Below, one piece after another: positions 50,482-59,229 of a stretch of 64,000 nucleotides of DNA (positions within the stretch are counted from its first letter, which is position 1; each line of letters starts with the position of its first letter). The DNA comes from VRUE01 sp963712595 (lineage in GTDB: Bacteria; Actinomycetota; Thermoleophilia; Solirubrobacterales; 70-9): assembly GCA_963712595.1 (NCBI GenBank), contig CAVQIM010000001.1, positions 806,001 through 870,000 of the forward strand, written 5' to 3'. The notes beneath the pieces were generated by a model, which searched no databases, was not told where the DNA came from, and saw only the letters and a list, made by a program, of their open reading frames with translations. The translations under genes and the position numbers were made by a program.

Positions 50482-51390
50482 CTAATGACTCGCGGAGGTC
50501 GCTCCGCCGAGGTAGATAGCCGTGAGGGTCGAGAAGATAAATGCCTGCAGGGTGGCGATAAGGCCCACCTCGAGGATGAAGAAGAAGAAGGCCAGCGGGA
50601 AGGTCAGGGCGCCGAGCGCGGCGATGCCGAGCAGGACGGCGAGCCCGCCGCCCATGAAAAGCAGCAGCAGGTGGCCGGCGAGGATGTTGGCGAAGAGTCG
50701 TACCGAGAGCGAGATCAGGCGGGCGAAGTGCGAGATCGCCTCGATCACGAAGATGAAGCCCTTGGCCAGCGGGTTCATGTCCTCCAGGCCGGGCGGCAGC
50801 CAGCTGGCCAGGTACTTGAAGAGGCCCTTCGAGCGCACGCCTTCGACGTGGTAGGAGATCCAGACGACGAGCGTCAGGACCAGCGGAATCGAGAGGTTGG
50901 CGGTCGCCGCGTAGATCGCGAAGGAGGGGATCTCGAGGCCGAAGACGTCAACCGCGTGCTCGGTGTTGGTCGGCAGCGGCAGGAAGCCGATCATGTTCGA
51001 GAACCAGATCCAGAAGAAGAGGGCGGCGAGGAAAGGGAACCAGCGCGTCGCCGTGGCAGTGTCGAGGTTGCCACCGGTGATGTTGTTCTTGGTCAGGTCG
51101 TAGGCGACCTCGATCGCGGTCTGAACCCGGTTCGGTTTCTGCGTCATGCGGCGTGAGATCCAGACCATGACGAAGATCGTCAGGGCGCTTGCCAGCACCA
51201 GGTAGAGCACCGCCTTGTTGATGCTGAGATCGATGCCGGCCAGTTCGAGCGTGACCCACGGTTCGAGCTTGAACTCGTTCTGGGGCTGGAAGGCTTCGTT
51301 TTTGCCGCTGCTGCCGAAGATCAGCAGCATCAGGATCGCGATCGCGAAGTAGACCCCGAGCCCGATGAAGACCTTGGCCTTGGTGCTCAT
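50482..51390 (-). CDS. atpB: ATP synthase a subunit
   Basis: 302-residue Fo stator channel. The essential Arg is in SLSVRLFANILAGHLLL; further membrane helices follow. The N-terminal part has a hydrophobic helix (VYFAIAILMLLIFGSSG) and NRVQTAIEVAYDLTKNN. At 302 residues it is a little longer than E. coli AtpB, through an extended periplasmic N-terminus. Its start overlaps atpI by 4 bases. Confidence 0.96.
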   Translation of the reverse strand: MSTKAKVFIGLGVYFAIAILMLLIFGSSGKNEAFQPQNEFKLEPWVTLELAGIDLSINKAVLYLVLASALTIFVMVWISRRMTQKPNRVQTAIEVAYDLTKNNITGGNLDTATATRWFPFLAALFFWIWFSNMIGFLPLPTNTEHAVDVFGLEIPSFAIYAATANLSIPLVLTLVVWISYHVEGVRSKGLFKYLASWLPPGLEDMNPLAKGFIFVIEAISHFARLISLSVRLFANILAGHLLLLFMGGGLAVLLGIAALGALTFPLAFFFFILEVGLIATLQAFIFSTLTAIYLGGATSASH

Positions 51391-51764
51391 GCCTTGCCCA
51401 CTTCCGGTCCTTCATCGAAGAGGTGGGCGATGCCTTGAGCTGCAAAGGAAACGGTGAAGAGGACCAGGACCAGGAGCGCGGAGGTGAGGCCCGCCTCCCG
51501 TTCGACGATCCCGGCGAGCAGCACCGCGGTTGCCATCAGCCCGACGCGGCCAAGGGTGGAGACAGCCACCGTCGCCATCGCCCGCTGCCGGTTGCCAGCA
51601 GCCAGTTCCTTATTGGCGCGACGCTCAGCAAGCACCTGGATACCGCGCTGGATGAGCCAGATTCCAGCCCCGGCGGCAAATCCGAGCATGGGCAGGCCGC
51701 CGAGCAAAAAAACGGCGAGCGAGGCGGCAAGGACCAAAAGGTCGACGTACTTGGGAGGAGACAT
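51387..51764 (-). CDS. AtpI-like membrane protein, first gene of the atp operon
   Basis: 125-residue integral membrane protein with four hydrophobic segments (about 8-24, 28-42, 72-88, 92-112). Its place immediately upstream of atpB and its size fit AtpI, a small assembly or ion-transport accessory of ATP synthase; the sequence itself is weakly diagnostic. The short leader before the ATG contains a CGCCC/GGGCG hairpin next to the start codon, which may affect initiation. Confidence 0.75.
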   Translation of the reverse strand: MSPPKYVDLLVLAASLAVFLLGGLPMLGFAAGAGIWLIQRGIQVLAERRANKELAAGNRQRAMATVAVSTLGRVGLMATAVLLAGIVEREAGLTSALLVLVLFTVSFAAQGIAHLFDEGPEVGKA

Positions 51765-51869
51765 AAAATTCGCCCGTCTCTGTGAGGGCGGGCGGACTCG
51801 CGACTATATCCGAAAGGGCCGACGATCCGCTTTCTAGAGCCAGTTCGTGAGGCTTGTTACAACCTGTTA

Positions 51870-53009
51870 CTAAGTGCGCTGAGCGTGCGACCCCGTCTTG
51901 TCAGCGGGCTGCAAGGCCTCGAATTCTCCTGTCTCGGGGTCGATTCGGCTGGTGCGGCGCAGCTTGAGGATCTCCAGCACGTAGATCAGGTAGACGCTGG
52001 AGGCGAGGGCGACCAGGCCGAAGGCGACGATCACCGCCGTCCAGAGGGCGTTGAAGTGACCGTGATCGTCGCTATAGGGAACGAAGCGCAGGGCAAGCGC
52101 GAGACCGGCCAAAGCCAAGGTCCAGCCGTAGAGGTAGGCGAGGGTGCGCCGCTGCGAGAAGCCGATGTTGGCCATGCGGTGGTGGAAATGCCAGCTGTCC
52201 GCCTGGTAGATCGGCTGGCGGTACTTGAGCCGCTTGGCGACGACGAAGCTGGTGTCGAGGATGGGAACGGCAAGGATGACCAGCGGGAAGGCGAGGGCGA
52301 CCACTGCATTGGTCTTCAGCGCTCCCTGCACCGAGGCGGTGGCAAGTAGGTAGCCGAGCAGGTTCGATCCGGTGTCGCCCATGAAGCTGGAGGCCGGCGG
52401 GAAGCCGTGGCGGAGGAAGCCGAGGGCGCCACCGGCGGTGAGCGCCGCCAGAACGCCCGCCGAGTTGCGCTCCAGGGAGAGCGCGATGGTCGCCAGCGCC
52501 ACGCCAGCGATCACGCAGACCCCGGCGGCGAGGCCGTCGACCCCGTCGATGAAGTTGATCACGTTGACCACGGCGACGATCCCGATCACGGTCAGCGGGT
52601 AGGCGAGCCAGCCCACTTCGAAGCCGCCGACGAAGGGCAGCGTCAGCACGTCGACGCGGACGCCGCCGATGACCGGGATCAGCGCCGCGCCGACCTGGCC
52701 GAGCAGCTTGACCGAGGCGGGCAGGCCGCGCACGTCGTCGAGCACGCCAACCGCGGCGATCGCGGCAGCCCCGACCAGGATCGAGCGACTCTCGCCGTCG
52801 CTCGGCAGCCAGATCCAGCCGGCGATCTCGATCCCGGCGAAGATCGCCAGGCCGGAGAGCCGCGGCATCGGCCGGTCGTGCAGGCCGCGCTCCTTTGGCA
52901 TGTCGATCGCCCCGAGCCGATAGGCGAGCCGCTCGGCGTAGGGAACCAGCAGCCAGGCGATCGCGGCCGCTACGAGGAAGGCGAGGACGGCGTCGGTGGT
53001 CGCTGCCAT
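51870..53009 (-). CDS. WecA/MraY-type undecaprenyl-phosphate sugar-1-phosphate transferase
   Basis: 379-residue polytopic membrane enzyme transferring a UDP-activated amino sugar phosphate to undecaprenyl phosphate. Conserved parts are AAIAAVGVLDDVRGLPASVKLLGQ (DD motif), NVINFIDGVDGLAAGV, GALGFLRHGFPPASSFMGDTGSNLLGY, and the cytoplasmic His loop ADSWHFHHRMANIGF. These fit the WecA/TagO branch rather than MraY. It precedes the atp operon as in other actinobacteria and may serve arabinogalactan-type or teichoic-type polymer initiation. Confidence 0.93.
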   Translation of the reverse strand: MAATTDAVLAFLVAAAIAWLLVPYAERLAYRLGAIDMPKERGLHDRPMPRLSGLAIFAGIEIAGWIWLPSDGESRSILVGAAAIAAVGVLDDVRGLPASVKLLGQVGAALIPVIGGVRVDVLTLPFVGGFEVGWLAYPLTVIGIVAVVNVINFIDGVDGLAAGVCVIAGVALATIALSLERNSAGVLAALTAGGALGFLRHGFPPASSFMGDTGSNLLGYLLATASVQGALKTNAVVALAFPLVILAVPILDTSFVVAKRLKYRQPIYQADSWHFHHRMANIGFSQRRTLAYLYGWTLALAGLALALRFVPYSDDHGHFNALWTAVIVAFGLVALASSVYLIYVLEILKLRRTSRIDPETGEFEALQPADKTGSHAQRT

Positions 53010-53046
53010 TTCGCGGTGCCCGGAGAGGAAAGCGGGCGCGCCCAGG

Positions 53047-54063
53047 CTACTCGACGCTCGCGACAGCCCCGAGGGCGCCCTCGACCAGCAGCCCTGGGTC
53101 GCGGGGGTGGCGAACGCCGGGAGGGGCGTCGCGCTTGCGCAGCGGCAATTCGGCGGGATCGGAGAGAACCCGCAGCCGCCCCTCGGCGATCAGCGCCTCG
53201 TCGACGCCCCCCATGCGCCCGGCGAAGGTGGTGAAGACGGGGGTGCCGAGCGCGACCGCCTCGCGGTTCATCGTCCCCCCCGCGCTGACGACGAGGTCGG
53301 CGAAAGCGATCAGGCTCTGGGCGTCGATCGCCCGCTCGGGCACGATCAGGTTGGGGACGCCGATCGCCCGCACCTCCATCCCCTGGCGCTCGGTGCGGGG
53401 GATCACGACTGCCTGCGCTTCGTCGGCGGCGGCGAGGTGGCGGATCGCCTCCCCGTAGAGATCGTTGCGGGCGTGATACTCGGAGGTCTCCGGGGGCGGG
53501 CGGACGACAACCAGCACCTTCTCGCGATCGAGGCCGAGCTCGTCCAGGACGGCGGCGTCCGGCTCGAAATCAGCCAGGTAGTACTCCTCCTTGAGTCCGG
53601 GATAGCGGACCAGCTTGCGCTCCTTCGCGCCGATCTTCCTCAGCCGCTCGAGCGGGATCGAGTCCGGCATCAGCACTTTTCGCGCCACCCGAAAGGCGAT
53701 CTGGCGTTGCCAGCCGGCGAACTCGTAGTCCTGCATCTGCACCGAGGGAATGCGGAAGAGCGCGGAGACGACCGCGAGGTCGACCGAGCCATGGGCGAGC
53801 GCAAGCTGCGGCCTGCGGTCCCAGACGATCCGTGCCAGGCGTGCCGATCTCCCGGCCAGGGCCCTCCCCTTGCCAAAGGCCGAGGCGCCGCCGTGGCTGC
53901 CGACCGCGGTGTGGGGAATGCCAAGCCGCTCGAGAATGCCGATCGTCTGCCCGTACTCCCGGGCGGTGACGAAGACCTCGTCGCCGCGCGCCCGCAGCCG
54001 CTCGACGATCGGCCTGAGAACCAGCGGGTGCGCCGCGGCCGTCATGTCCACCCAGACCCTCAC
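53047..54063 (-). CDS. DUF354 family glycosyltransferase-like protein
   Basis: 338-residue protein of the DUF354 family (GT-B-like fold). It begins MRVWVDMTAAAHPLVLRPIVERLRARGDEVFVTAREY. Later it shows AGWQRQIAFRVARKVLMPD, VVVRPPPETSEYHA and the nucleotide-sugar-like loop VSAGGTMNREAVALGTPVFTTFAGRMGGVD. Start GTG overlaps the stop of the upstream membrane protein. Next to wecA-like, it may act on a lipid-linked sugar, but this is inference. Confidence 0.85.
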   Translation of the reverse strand: MRVWVDMTAAAHPLVLRPIVERLRARGDEVFVTAREYGQTIGILERLGIPHTAVGSHGGASAFGKGRALAGRSARLARIVWDRRPQLALAHGSVDLAVVSALFRIPSVQMQDYEFAGWQRQIAFRVARKVLMPDSIPLERLRKIGAKERKLVRYPGLKEEYYLADFEPDAAVLDELGLDREKVLVVVRPPPETSEYHARNDLYGEAIRHLAAADEAQAVVIPRTERQGMEVRAIGVPNLIVPERAIDAQSLIAFADLVVSAGGTMNREAVALGTPVFTTFAGRMGGVDEALIAEGRLRVLSDPAELPLRKRDAPPGVRHPRDPGLLVEGALGAVASVE

Positions 54064-54614
54064 GGCGCTGGATCATGCCGCAGGGCATGCGGATCGGCCA
54101 TCGCGCAGAGGGCTATCGGGGGCGTGACGAGAGCACCGAGGACGACGGCAAAGGCCGTCTGGCAGACCACGAACTGCTCCCTGGTGAGATCGGGGGCGCC
54201 CGCAACGACGAGGGCCAGGATGAGGGGCGGCGCCAGGACGATCGTGACGAGAGCGCCGATCACGACCCCGCGGCGCCAGCGGGGCGACGGCAAGGCAGCC
54301 AGCCAACGGTGATCGGAGCGCAGCCACTCGAGTGGCGCCACAGTCCCCCGCTGCACGTCGCGCCGGATCGCCGCCGTGGTCAGCACACAGGTGATCGCGG
54401 GCAACAGGAAGAGGGTGCCGATCACGTTCCAGAAGAGGCTGGTTTCCGCCAGCGGAACGCCCCACATCGAGACGGTGTCCTGGCCGCTGACGCCGAGCCA
54501 GGCGAGCGCCGCGTTGACGATCGTGTTGATCGCCGCCGTCACCAGCAGGGCGTTGACGACGAGCCAGCGCCGGTTCGGCGAGGGCAGCTCCCGCCAGACC
54601 GAGGAGATCCTCAA
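54060..54614 (-). CDS. Hypothetical integral membrane protein
   Basis: 184-residue polytopic membrane protein with about four hydrophobic segments (about 18-38, 58-80, 113-134, 143-168) and a cytoplasmic basic loop (IRRDVQRGTVAPLEWLRSDHRW). No family is recognised. It is 11 bp downstream of glyA and overlaps DUF354 by 4 bases, so it is part of the glyA-DUF354 transcription unit. Confidence 0.7.
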   Translation of the reverse strand: MRISSVWRELPSPNRRWLVVNALLVTAAINTIVNAALAWLGVSGQDTVSMWGVPLAETSLFWNVIGTLFLLPAITCVLTTAAIRRDVQRGTVAPLEWLRSDHRWLAALPSPRWRRGVVIGALVTIVLAPPLILALVVAGAPDLTREQFVVCQTAFAVVLGALVTPPIALCAMADPHALRHDPAP

Positions 54615-54625
54615 GCCAGGTCCGC

Positions 54626-55924
54626 CTAGGCCGTGACCGCTGCGAGCTGCGGATAGAGCGGGTAGCGCTCCATCAGCGAACGAGTGCGCTCGGCGAGCGC
54701 GTCCTTGCGGGCGTCGAAGTCGCCGGAGAGCGCCGTCGCGATCACGGCGGCGATCTCGGTCATGTCGTCCTCGACCAGCCCGCGGGTCGTCAGCGCCGGC
54801 GTACCGATCCGCAGGCCGGACGGGTTCATCGGCGGGCGCTCGTCGAAGGGGATCGCGTTGCGGTTGACGGTGATGCCGACCTCCTCGAGGCGACTCTCGG
54901 CCGTCTTGCCGTCGAGGCCACTTGGCGTCAGGTCAACGAGGACGAGGTGGACGTCGGTGCCGCCGGTCAGCACGGGCACCCCGTTGGCTTCCAGGCCCGC
55001 CGCGAACGCCTTCGCGTTGGCGATCGTCTGCCGCTGGCGGGCGCGGAACTGCTCGCTGGCGGCAATCCGCAGCGCCACCGCCTTGGCGGCGATCGTGTGC
55101 ATCAACGGGCCCCCCTGCTGGCCGGGGAAGATCGCTTTGTCGATCGCCTGCGCGTACTCCTCGCGGCAGAGGATCATGCCGCTGCGCGGTCCGCAGAGCG
55201 TCTTGTGGATCGTCGTCGTCACCACGTCGGCGTGCGGAACCGGGTTCGGGTGCTCGCCGGCAGCGACGAGGCCGGCGAAGTGGGCCATGTCGACCATCAG
55301 CTTCGCCCCAACCGAGTCGGCGATCTCACGGAAAGCGGCGAAGTCGAGCCAGCGCGGGTAGGCGGACCAGCCGGCGACGATCACCTTCGGCCGGTGCTCG
55401 GCGGCGAGCCGCTCAACCTCCTCCATGTCGACCCGCAGGTCGTCGCGACTGACGTGGTAGGCGACGACCTCGTACAGCTTGCCCGAGACGTTCAGCTTCA
55501 TGCCGTGGGTGAGGTGGCCGCCGTGGTCGAGCGCCATCCCCATGATCGTGTCGCCCGGCTCGATCAGCGCCATGTAGGCGGCGTTGTTGGCCTGGGCTCC
55601 AGCGTGGGCCTGGACGTTGGCATGCTCGGCGCCGAACAGCTCCTTGGCGCGATCGATCGCCAGCTGCTCGGCGACGTCGACCTCCTCGCAGCCGCCGTAG
55701 TAGCGGCGCCCGGGGTAGCCCTCGGCGTACTTGTTGGTCAGCACCGAGCCGACCGCATCGAGCACCGCCTGCGGCACGAAGTTCTCCGAGGCGATCATCT
55801 CCAGGGTGCTCTGCTGGCGTCCCAGCTCGCGCTCGAGCACGCTGGCGATCTCGGGATCGACCTCGGCCAGCGGTGCGGTTTGGAAGTTCTCGGGAAGCTC
55901 GGCCACCTCGGCCGACGATAGCAA
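54626..55924 (-). CDS. glyA: Serine hydroxymethyltransferase
   Basis: 432-residue PLP enzyme interconverting serine and glycine with tetrahydrofolate. STLEMIASENFVPQAVLDAVGSVLTNKYAEGYPGRRYYGGCE is diagnostic; Schiff-base Lys lies in VVTTTIHKTLCGPRSG. A TTG at 55924 is used; a GTG at 55906 would shorten it by six residues. The 24-bp gap to the divergent gene leaves no room for a glycine riboswitch. Confidence 0.96.
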   Translation of the reverse strand: MLSSAEVAELPENFQTAPLAEVDPEIASVLERELGRQQSTLEMIASENFVPQAVLDAVGSVLTNKYAEGYPGRRYYGGCEEVDVAEQLAIDRAKELFGAEHANVQAHAGAQANNAAYMALIEPGDTIMGMALDHGGHLTHGMKLNVSGKLYEVVAYHVSRDDLRVDMEEVERLAAEHRPKVIVAGWSAYPRWLDFAAFREIADSVGAKLMVDMAHFAGLVAAGEHPNPVPHADVVTTTIHKTLCGPRSGMILCREEYAQAIDKAIFPGQQGGPLMHTIAAKAVALRIAASEQFRARQRQTIANAKAFAAGLEANGVPVLTGGTDVHLVLVDLTPSGLDGKTAESRLEEVGITVNRNAIPFDERPPMNPSGLRIGTPALTTRGLVEDDMTEIAAVIATALSGDFDARKDALAERTRSLMERYPLYPQLAAVTA

Positions 55925-55948
55925 CGGTCATGGATAGCCTGGTGCCCC

Positions 55949-56710
55949 GTGAGAGCCCGACTCTGCCTCGCTGCAGCGACTCTCTGCCTGGTCTTGCCTG
56001 CCACCGGCTGGGCAGCTTCAGATGCCGAAAATCCCTGCATCGGAGCCGAATCCGGGCACCTCCTCTGCCCCAACCTGCGGATCGCGCCGCCGCGTGACCT
56101 CTACGTCCAGACCGGGGGCGGGCGCGTACTGCTGCGGGCGACGAGCGACGTGCGCAGCCGCGGGCGCGGCCCGATGGAGCTGCGCGGCGTGCGTAACGGC
56201 TCCCTTTCGATGCGCGTCCGGCAGCGGATCTACCGGGCCGGGGGCGGGCACGTCGACCTGCCGACCGACGCCTCGCTGCACTTCACCGACGTCGGCTCCT
56301 ACTTCGGCGGCAGCTACTGGAAGGTCCACCAGCTCGCCCGCTTCGAGCTCTGGTCGGTCGACGGCCAACACCGCCTCCTCAACCCGGTCCGCATCGGCCC
56401 AAAGCTCAACTACTGCCTTCGCGATCTCGAGCGCACCCGCCCCGGCCACCGCTCACCCGCCAGCCGCCACTACCCCGGCTGCAACCAGAACCCCTACCGC
56501 GACGGCGTCACCCTCGGCACCTCGGTCGGCTGGTCGGACATCTATCCCGCCAACTACTCCAAGCAATGGATCCCGGTCGGCGGCCTGCGCGGCTGCTTCG
56601 CCTTCCTCATGAAAGTCGACCCGCACGACCTCCTCTACGAGTCGAACGAGCGCGACAACACCTCTCGCCGCCTCGTCCATCTCCCCTTCCGCGGCGACGT
56701 CGGCTGCTGA
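55949..56710 (+). CDS. Secreted lysyl oxidase-like protein
   Basis: 253-residue exported protein with a signal peptide (about 1-22). The body resembles bacterial lysyl oxidase domains: HFTDVGSYFGGSYWKVHQLARFELWS, KLNYCLRD, YPGCNQNPYRDGVTLGTSVGWSDIYPANYSKQWIPVGG, and PHDLLYESNERDNTSRRLVHLP. The copper site usually has several His in W-x-W-H-x2-H-x-H; here only the first His of that row is evident, so catalytic activity is doubtful. Six or more cysteines suggest disulfides. It starts GTG, divergent from glyA. Confidence 0.75.
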   Translation: MRARLCLAAATLCLVLPATGWAASDAENPCIGAESGHLLCPNLRIAPPRDLYVQTGGGRVLLRATSDVRSRGRGPMELRGVRNGSLSMRVRQRIYRAGGGHVDLPTDASLHFTDVGSYFGGSYWKVHQLARFELWSVDGQHRLLNPVRIGPKLNYCLRDLERTRPGHRSPASRHYPGCNQNPYRDGVTLGTSVGWSDIYPANYSKQWIPVGGLRGCFAFLMKVDPHDLLYESNERDNTSRRLVHLPFRGDVGC

Positions 56711-56798
56711 CGAGACTTGCCGACGGGGCAACAGGCTACGACGAAGGCTTGTGAGCCGTCCGCCCGCACCGACCAACGCGCCGAATGCACGCAGCGTG

Positions 56799-57596
56799 CT
56801 AGCCGCCGATCGGAGCGCGTGGGTTCGCGCCCCAGAAGACGACGGTGCCGAGCATGCCGATGATGTGGACGAGGATGATGTTGACCACCATCGACTGCGC
56901 GGTCGCGGTGCCGACGCCGACCGGGCCGCCGGAGGCGGTGTAGCCGTAGTAGCAGCCGACCAGCACGATCGTGGTCGCCATCACCATCCCCTTGATCAGG
57001 CTGAAGCCGAGGTCGAGCGGGTCTTGGTACATCCAGAAGATCAGCAGGTAGCCGCCCGAGGAGACGTCGCCTACCTGCTGGACCACGGAGAAGTAGCTGG
57101 CGAAGTAGGCAACCCCGATCCCCACGAGGTAGAGGAAGGGAAGCGCGATCCAGGCGCCGAGCAGGCGGGTCGCGGCGAGGAAGGTGACCGGCTCGATGCC
57201 CATCACCTCGAGCGCGTCGATCTCGTCGGAGATCCGCATCGCACCGATCTCGGCGACTATGCCGGTGCCGACCTTGGCCGAGAGGATGTAGCCGAAGGCG
57301 TAGGGAAGGCCCTCGCGCAAGTCGCAGTAGGCCGAGAAGAGGCCGGCCAGCGAGGGGGCGCCGATCGAGCGGTTGAAGTAGGCGCCCTGCAGCCCGCACT
57401 GCAGCCCGAGGATGAAGACGAAGGCCCAGATCACCATCGCCGAGCCAAGGATCAGGATACCGGCCTGCCGCAGGCTCTCGCCAAAGAAGGGAAAGACCCG
57501 GCCGGAGTAGACGAGGCCGGCAACGCGCGAGCCGAAGCGTGCGACCTCGCCGGAGGAATCGAGCCAGCCGCGCGGGACGTCGAGCCAACCGATCAT
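56799..57596 (-). CDS. MlaE/YrbE-family ABC transporter permease (second of pair)
   Basis: 265-residue membrane protein of the MlaE/YrbE permease family, involved in lipid transport. Recognisable segments are GAMRISDEIDALEVMGIEPVTFLAATRLLGAW and GGPVGVGTATAQSMVVNIILVHI. The ATG at 57596 is followed by an amphipathic N-terminus (DVPRGWLDSSGEVARFG). It follows the first permease by 14 bp. Such pairs (YrbEA/YrbEB) normally precede mce genes in actinobacteria, but none follow here. Confidence 0.88.
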   Translation of the reverse strand: MIGWLDVPRGWLDSSGEVARFGSRVAGLVYSGRVFPFFGESLRQAGILILGSAMVIWAFVFILGLQCGLQGAYFNRSIGAPSLAGLFSAYCDLREGLPYAFGYILSAKVGTGIVAEIGAMRISDEIDALEVMGIEPVTFLAATRLLGAWIALPFLYLVGIGVAYFASYFSVVQQVGDVSSGGYLLIFWMYQDPLDLGFSLIKGMVMATTIVLVGCYYGYTASGGPVGVGTATAQSMVVNIILVHIIGMLGTVVFWGANPRAPIGG

Positions 57597-57610
57597 CGCG
57601 CTCCGCGACC

Positions 57611-58417
57611 TCACCGGATGCTCTGCAATTCTGGGTTGGTCGCGAGCAGGATCGCGGTGAAGACGAAGTTGAAGAAGAAGACCGCGACCAGGGCGATCAC
57701 GACCGCCTGGTTGACCGCGCGGCCCACGCCCGCCGCCCCGCCGGACGCGGTCATCCCCTTGAACGAGCAGACGACGGCGATGATCGCGCCGAACAGCGTG
57801 CACATCAGCACCGAGCCCCAGATGTCGGTGATCGAGGCATTGGCGAAGAGCGTCGCGAAGAAGCCACCGAGCGACTGGTGGTAGAGCATCTCGGCGGCGA
57901 TCCCAGCGGTGAGGCCGAAGACGATCGCGAAGATGTCGAGCAGCCCGGTTATCACCATCAGAGCGAGGAAGCGCGGCACGACCAGGTTCTTGATCGGGTC
58001 GACGCCGAGCACCTGCAGGGCGTCTAGCTCCTCGCGGATCTTGCGGGCGCCGAGGTCGGCCGTGATCGCGGTGCCGGCGACGCCGGCGACGACCACCGCG
58101 GTCACCAGCGGCCCGATCCAGCGGATCGCCGTCAGCACGAAGAAGCCGCCGAGCCGATCGAGAGCGCCGAACAGCGAGAGCACGCCCGCCGCCTGCAGGC
58201 CCGGAGCGCCGAGGCAAAGCGCGAAGGTCGAGATGAGCAGGGGAAACCAGGAGAGCTTGAGGACGAAGAGGAACTGCCAGACCAGCTCCTCACCGTAGGG
58301 ATAGGGAGGGCGCGCGGCGGAGACGAGCGTCTTCGCGGTGAGGATCATCATCTCCCCCACCTGCTCGAAAGCGGATCTGGCGGGCACGAACGCCCGTGCT
58401 ACGACTTCGCTCGCCAC
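57611..58417 (-). CDS. MlaE/YrbE-family ABC transporter permease (first of pair)
   Basis: 268-residue permease paralogous to its downstream neighbour. LGARKIREELDALQVLGVDPIKNLVVPRFLALM is the family coupling region, and SFKGMTASGGAAGVGRAVNQAVVIALVAVFF the C-terminal part. It overlaps the GntR gene by 19 bases, so repressor and permeases form one unit. The matching ATPase (MlaF/MceG) is not in the window. Confidence 0.88.
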   Translation of the reverse strand: MASEVVARAFVPARSAFEQVGEMMILTAKTLVSAARPPYPYGEELVWQFLFVLKLSWFPLLISTFALCLGAPGLQAAGVLSLFGALDRLGGFFVLTAIRWIGPLVTAVVVAGVAGTAITADLGARKIREELDALQVLGVDPIKNLVVPRFLALMVITGLLDIFAIVFGLTAGIAAEMLYHQSLGGFFATLFANASITDIWGSVLMCTLFGAIIAVVCSFKGMTASGGAAGVGRAVNQAVVIALVAVFFFNFVFTAILLATNPELQSIR

Positions 58418-59181
58418 CAGCTCATCGCCCGGCCGAGCGGGCTCGCACCCGATCGCGCCTGATCGTCGGCGTCCTCCGCGCCGCGCATCGCCTCGCGCTT
58501 GGCCCGAGCCGAGCCCACTTTCCGGGCCCGCAGCTCGGCCGCGCGCTGCGCCTCGGAGAGCTGCGCGATCAGCGTGTCGCGCGTTTGCTCCAGCTCCTCG
58601 ACCCCGGCTACGTGGGCCTCGGCGAAGCGCCAGCCGGTTCGCATGTCGTCGGGTAGGTCACGCGTGTAGGCGGCCAGCTCTACCTCGAGCCGGGCGATCT
58701 GACGGCGGAGCTCGTGGCGCACCTCGATCGCCTCGCTCTCCTCGGCAAGATCGGGGAGATCCGGGCGGGGAGCCGACTGCAGCTCCTCGTCCTCGCCCGC
58801 CATGCTCGCCCAGGCGGTCGCGACGATGACGAGGTCGGCGGGATCGCCTCCAACTTCGCGAACCCGGAGCAGAGCCTCGCCGGCGATCTCCTCGAGCTCC
58901 GGCGTGGCCTCGATTCCGCTGGCGACAAAGGTGCCCTGGCCCTGCCGGCTGACCACCAGGCCAGAATCCTCCAAGCCTGCGTAAACCGCCCGCACCGTGT
59001 TGACGTTGACGCCGGCCCACTGGGCGAGGCGCCGAAAGCTCGGCAGCCGCTCGCCCGCCGCCAGCCGTCCGGTGGCGATCAACGCCCGCAGGCGCCAGGA
59101 GAGTTGGATGCCGACCGGCAGCTCAGCGGCGGGATCGGTGGAAAAAGGCGTGGCCTGGCGATCTGCGGCTCGCTGTGCCAT
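58399..59181 (-). CDS. GntR family transcriptional regulator
   Basis: 260-residue repressor-type protein. The winged helix-turn-helix at about 20-90 shows GIQLSWRLRALIATGRLAAGERLPSFRRLAQWAGVNVNTVRAVYAGLEDSGLVVSRQGQGTFVA. The C-terminal 170 residues are not an FCD or UTRA domain; they are charged and partly coiled coil (LRRQIARLEVELAAYTRDL, LEQTRDTLIAQLSEAQRAAE). It overlaps the first MlaE permease, which it probably controls, and sits directly behind a promoter whose -35 lies in a palindrome. Confidence 0.87.
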   Translation of the reverse strand: MAQRAADRQATPFSTDPAAELPVGIQLSWRLRALIATGRLAAGERLPSFRRLAQWAGVNVNTVRAVYAGLEDSGLVVSRQGQGTFVASGIEATPELEEIAGEALLRVREVGGDPADLVIVATAWASMAGEDEELQSAPRPDLPDLAEESEAIEVRHELRRQIARLEVELAAYTRDLPDDMRTGWRFAEAHVAGVEELEQTRDTLIAQLSEAQRAAELRARKVGSARAKREAMRGAEDADDQARSGASPLGRAMSWWRAKS

Positions 59182-59189
59182 AAATCCAC

Positions 59190-59221
59190 ACAGTATCTGG
59201 TATCGCTGTCTTAGTCAACTA
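59190..59221 (-). promoter_or_regulatory. Leaderless promoter with overlapping operator, gntR
   Basis: Minus strand: TTGACT (59218-59213), a 17-bp spacer, and TACTGT (59195-59190). The start codon of gntR follows 8 nt after the -10, so transcription would start at or next to the ATG. The -35 is embedded in the palindrome TAGT-TG-ACTA (59212-59221), a plausible site for autoregulation. Confidence 0.6.
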
Positions 59222-59229
59222 GGACACCA

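Noticed and set aside
55925..55948. Glycine riboswitch upstream of glyA
   Set aside because: The 24-bp gap to the divergent gene is too short to hold one.
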